Of a stretch of DNA of 64,000 bases, positions 61,966-64,000 are shown one piece after another. A program made the position numbers and the translations under genes. The notes beneath the pieces are model-generated. The model was given only the letters and a program-made list of their open reading frames with translations, made no database searches and was not told the DNA's origin. This DNA is from Halobellus salinus (GTDB taxonomy: Archaea; Halobacteriota; Halobacteria; Halobacteriales; Haloferacaceae). The stretch is from positions 124,001 to 188,000 of the forward strand of contig NZ_BMOC01000001.1 of NCBI RefSeq assembly GCF_014646875.1. Direction: 5' to 3'. Every line of letters begins with the position of its first letter. Positions within the stretch are counted from its first letter, which is position 1.

Positions 61966-62567
61966 TAATACCGTAGTTACTGACAGCGAGTGTCGGCTTC
62001 AACCCTGCCCACGGTGGGGCGGGGAATCTGCCTTGGGGATTCTTTTGAAGTGTGACTACCGTGCCTGTGGGTAACACACCCTGACTAATTTTAATACAAT
62101 TGCCACGATATTCCAGGTTGACCTCGGATACACCCCTCAAACTGGGAGCGTTCAACACGATGAGTATCACTCGCCTCACCCCGCGGCGCGCTCGTTCTCG
62201 CTTAGCCGCGGGTCCCGTGTTCGGCGAGTGCCTCCAGGATCAGCGTGCGAAGAGACCGGGCGCAAATCGCCGGATCCACGTCGGCTTCGAATACGAGAGT
62301 TCGACGCAATCCGGCGACGGCCGGACACTCTCACCCGCATAACTCGGCCCTCATACGGACTACCCGTCAGGGGCCGGGGAACACGGGATTGCCGCCTGCC
62401 TGTGCCCAGTACTCGCTCAGTACACAGCCGGATGCGAGTGCGGGATGCCAGGCTCGCGGCTGCTTGGTTTCCGTTCGTTCCGATACAAGGGCGAACGGAC
62501 TCCGTTCGCGCTGAGCGCACGGAAGTCGTCAGCCAACGGCCCCGCAGCGATAGCCGCGGCGATGCCG
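61966..62567. other. Gene-poor stretch before the tRNA cluster
   Basis: No protein gene is supported; frames here are GC-driven shadows. A T-rich segment (TTTTAATACAATTG near 62091) could be a promoter. A hairpin GTACT-CGCTC-AGTAC lies near 62409. The region resembles spacer DNA of a provirus. Confidence 0.4.
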
Positions 62568-62643
62568 AGCCCCGGAGTCCCCGCTGGCGAGGGACGCCGG
62601 ACTTTGAATCCGGAGGTCGCCGGTTCGATCCCGGCCGGGGCGA
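62568..62643 (+). tRNA. tRNA-Gln(TTG), divergent type
   Basis: A 76-base cloverleaf: acceptor AGCCCCG/CGGGGCG (six of seven pairs), D-arm GTCCC-CGCTGGCGA-GGGAC, anticodon arm CCGGA-CTTTGAA-TCCGG with anticodon TTG, T-arm GCCGG-TTCGATC-CCGGC, discriminator A. The D-arm lacks the usual T8 and A14. The same D-arm occurs in the tRNA at the window end, so these tRNAs share ancestry. Confidence 0.75.
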
Positions 62644-62650
62644 CTCCGAT

Positions 62651-62724
62651 GCCGACGTGGTGTAACCCGGCGAGCATACGACCCTGTCGCGGTCGTGATC
62701 CGGGTTCGAATCCCGGCGTCGGCG
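62651..62724 (+). tRNA. tRNA-Asp(GTC)
   Basis: A 74-base cloverleaf: acceptor GCCGACG/CGTCGGC with discriminator G, canonical D-arm with T8 and A14, anticodon arm CGACC-CTGTCGC-GGTCG with anticodon GTC, T-arm CCGGG-TTCGAAT-CCCGG. It lies 7 bases after the tRNA-Gln-like gene. Confidence 0.9.
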
Positions 62725-63032
62725 TACCCGGGAGGCAAAGCCAACCGGGTGCTCGTCGGAACGCGGTTCCGACGGTGTGGATGCGTGGCGTGGCCACGTG
62801 GGGATACCCATCGAGGGAGGCACAGGCCGTCTGTCCGATCATCCCGATCGGTCCAGCGGTAACGGACCCAGCAGGGTCTGCAACCTCCATGGTCCGGTGT
62901 GGTATTCCCGGGGACCTCCCGAAGTACGCCCCCGCGATGAGAAACGCAGCTACGACCGATCAGTCGCAGTTGCGCAGTCGTAATGAGTTGTACAGTTTGA
63001 TGACCAACTGCCGAATACTCAGCAGTCTCTCT
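62725..63032. other. Spacer within the tRNA cluster
   Basis: No gene is supported. A D-arm-like segment GTCCAGCGGTAACGGAC lies at about 62851-62867, but no acceptor or T-arm completes a tRNA. It may be a decayed tRNA. Confidence 0.35.
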
Positions 63033-63106
63033 GAGCCGACAGTCCAACGTCCGACGGGCTGTGTCTTGAACGCACAGAACCAAGGGATCGAGCCCTCGTC
63101 GGCTCA
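63033..63106 (+). tRNA. tRNA-like gene, anticodon probably TGA, degenerate T-arm
   Basis: Seventy-four bases with a perfect acceptor stem GAGCCGA/TCGGCTC and discriminator A, D-stem GTCC/GGGC, and an anticodon arm TGTGT-CTTGAAC-GCACA giving TGA. The T-arm (AAGGG-ATCGAGC-CCTCG) pairs at only three positions and the variable loop is short, unlike tRNA-Ser. It is either a decayed tRNA or a mimic. Confidence 0.45.
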
Positions 63107-63110
63107 GGGT

Positions 63111-63197
63111 GCCGCGACTGGGTATCGGGGAACCCAGCGGCCTACTATGCCGTGGCCGTCTGCGTTCGACCTCCCGGTTCGAATCCGGGTCGCGGCG
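63111..63197 (+). tRNA. Type II tRNA, anticodon ACT (tRNA-Ser-like)
   Basis: An 87-base molecule with acceptor GCCGCGA/TCGCGGC, discriminator G, D-arm GGGTATCGGGGAACCC with A14, anticodon arm GCGGC-CTACTAT-GCCGT, a 19-base variable region as in serine or leucine tRNAs, and a perfect T-arm CCCGG-TTCGAAT-CCGGG. The loop CTACTAT looks like the tRNA-Ser loop CTGCTAA with A at position 34, a rare anticodon. Confidence 0.7.
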
Positions 63198-63199
63198 TG

Positions 63200-63340
63200 A
63201 TGACAACGAATGTCTGCCCCGCCTGCGAGGAGGAAGCGTCCCGCCACGTCCCGCTCGGTGAGTCAACATCCATCGACACGATTGGAACCGTGAACATCTG
63301 CGTCACCGAGGACGGCGCGTACTTCCACGGAACGAGGTAA
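63200..63340 (+). CDS. Hypothetical small protein
   Basis: This 46-residue reading frame (MTTNVCPACEEEASRHVPL..., ending GAYFHGTR) begins two bases after the tRNA-Ser-like gene. It has one CxxC pair near the start. Viral genomes often carry such short genes between tRNAs. Function unknown. Confidence 0.5.
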   Translation: MTTNVCPACEEEASRHVPLGESTSIDTIGTVNICVTEDGAYFHGTR

Positions 63341-63483
63341 CCGTCATTCGTCCGTGCCGTGCCCGGGAGCTAGTGACTACTCTCGCCTCGCAGGCGACAG
63401 TCAGAAATTGAACAGTGCGTGCTGTCAAACAGCACGAGAACACGCAGGACCGAATCCTACCCAGCCCGCGTGAGGTGATGATA

Positions 63484-63888
63484 ATGGGGCTCTTCGACAC
63501 CGTTGAACTCGATGACGACGTCCACCTGCCGGAGTACCTCGAAGGGATTACTCCTGCCGAGGACGTCGACTGGCAGACGAAAAGCATCGATCGACCGACT
63601 ATGACCACATTTCGGATTACGGCGGACGGGCGGCTCCTCGAAGAGGAGTGGCACACCGAAGCGGTCCCGCCCGAGGACCGCCCATACGCGAGCCGCGACG
63701 ACGTCGGCGAGGACGATTTCCGCTATATGGCTGGCAGTCTGAATCGAGTCCACAACGGCTGGATCGAACGAGACGACTACCACGGCCGCTTCAAACTCAC
63801 ACACTCCTTCGAGGATCTCGAGACACTCGTCATGTATCAAGTGACGTTCACGCACGGGCAACTCGAGGGCTTCGAACGCCTGCGATAA
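63484..63888 (+). CDS. Hypothetical acidic protein, probably viral
   Basis: This 134-residue protein (MGLFDTVELDDDVHLPEYLEGITPAED...) is beta-rich and acidic, with RPTMTTFRITADGRLLEEEWH in the middle. Proteins beginning MGLFDTV occur in haloviruses and proviruses, but I do not know a function. A hairpin GTGCTGT-CAA-ACAGCAC lies about 60 bases upstream. The start with a GATGATAATG context was chosen over an upstream one. Confidence 0.6.
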   Translation: MGLFDTVELDDDVHLPEYLEGITPAEDVDWQTKSIDRPTMTTFRITADGRLLEEEWHTEAVPPEDRPYASRDDVGEDDFRYMAGSLNRVHNGWIERDDYHGRFKLTHSFEDLETLVMYQVTFTHGQLEGFERLR

Positions 63889-63936
63889 TCCGTGCGTGTC
63901 CGCCGTAACTCGGTGCTTGATTTCGTCCCTACTGCG

Positions 63937-64000
63937 CTCCCGGAGTCTCCGTTGGCGAGAGACGCCACCCTTTCAAGGTGGAGGCCGGGGGTTCGATTCC
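63937..64000 (+). tRNA. tRNA-Glu(TTC), 3' end outside window
   Basis: The visible part has acceptor 5' strand GCTCCCG, D-arm GTCTC-CGTTGGCGA-GAGAC, anticodon arm CCACC-CTTTCAA-GGTGG with anticodon TTC, and T-arm GGGGG-TTCGATT-CC at the edge. The D-arm is nearly identical to that of the tRNA-Gln-like gene at 62568. Confidence 0.8.

Noticed and set aside
62832-62915. Possible additional tRNA around GTCCAGCGGTAACGGAC
   Set aside because: Only a D-arm is convincing; the T-loop and acceptor stem cannot be formed, so it was left as spacer.
62998-63035. Possible C/D box small RNA (TGATGA followed by CTGA)
   Set aside because: Box C-like TGATGA and a CTGA about 30 bases later occur, but there is no internal D'/C' pair or flanking stem, and it overlaps the tRNA-like gene.
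63360-63470. Possible tRNA-Leu(CAA) from the hairpin GTGCTGT-CAA-ACAGCAC
   Set aside because: The anticodon-like arm is perfect, but no acceptor or D-arm fits at the right distances; it is more likely a simple hairpin.

Overview
The window is haloarchaeal (class Halobacteria). The predicted proteins are strongly acidic, the core is GC-rich, Shine-Dalgarno sites are largely absent, and the conserved genes are archaeal: aCPSF1, L15e, L40e, ABCE1, Sec61-beta, archaemetzincin, RtcA and UPF0146. All function calls are read from sequence; no database search was run.

Positions 1-29650 are ordinary chromosome: RNA processing and translation (aCPSF1, L15e, ABCE1, RtcA, L40e), cofactor and amino-acid synthesis (pheA, hisH, pdxT, nadE, panE, panB), a PhnDCE-type importer, peptidases, a UvrD-like helicase and a membrane histidine kinase. 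Small accessory insertions interrupt it: a VapBC-like pair, a 405-bp transposable element carrying only a small regulator gene (7910-8314), an 80-bp palindrome (17820-17899), and hairpin-rich 3' elements after the L15e and pheA genes.

From about 29755 to the window end the DNA is accessory, poorer in GC, and built from elements that use the tRNA-Gly(CCC) gene as an attachment site. The tRNA copy next to panB (29755-29825) has a ruined 3' half. A complete copy stands at 40952-41022, and its 3' half is repeated at 51412-51455. Three related tyrosine integrases (29887, 51662, 58716) and an integrase relic (40631) lie in this region. Island 1 (about 29.8-40.9 kb) carries zinc-ribbon and SWIM proteins, a three-gene ATGA-coupled operon (nuclease-like, DUF6884-like, GIY-YIG-like), and an AspBHI-like restriction enzyme with a membrane HNH protein, the last two between long direct repeats, then a helicase-like gene. 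Island A (41.0-51.4 kb) is a graveyard of restriction genes and IS5-type transposases, but also has a TumE-like toxin-antitoxin pair, a histidine kinase and a CPBP protease. Island B (from 51.46 kb) carries a HEPN-motif gene, small unknown genes, a PH-domain/PQQ pair and an integrase with its divergent regulator; a recurring intergenic repeat punctuates it.

From about 61.4 kb there are iteron-like repeats and then a cluster of tRNA genes with unusual D-arms mixed with tiny unknown genes. This looks like the edge of a provirus or plasmid that continues beyond the window.
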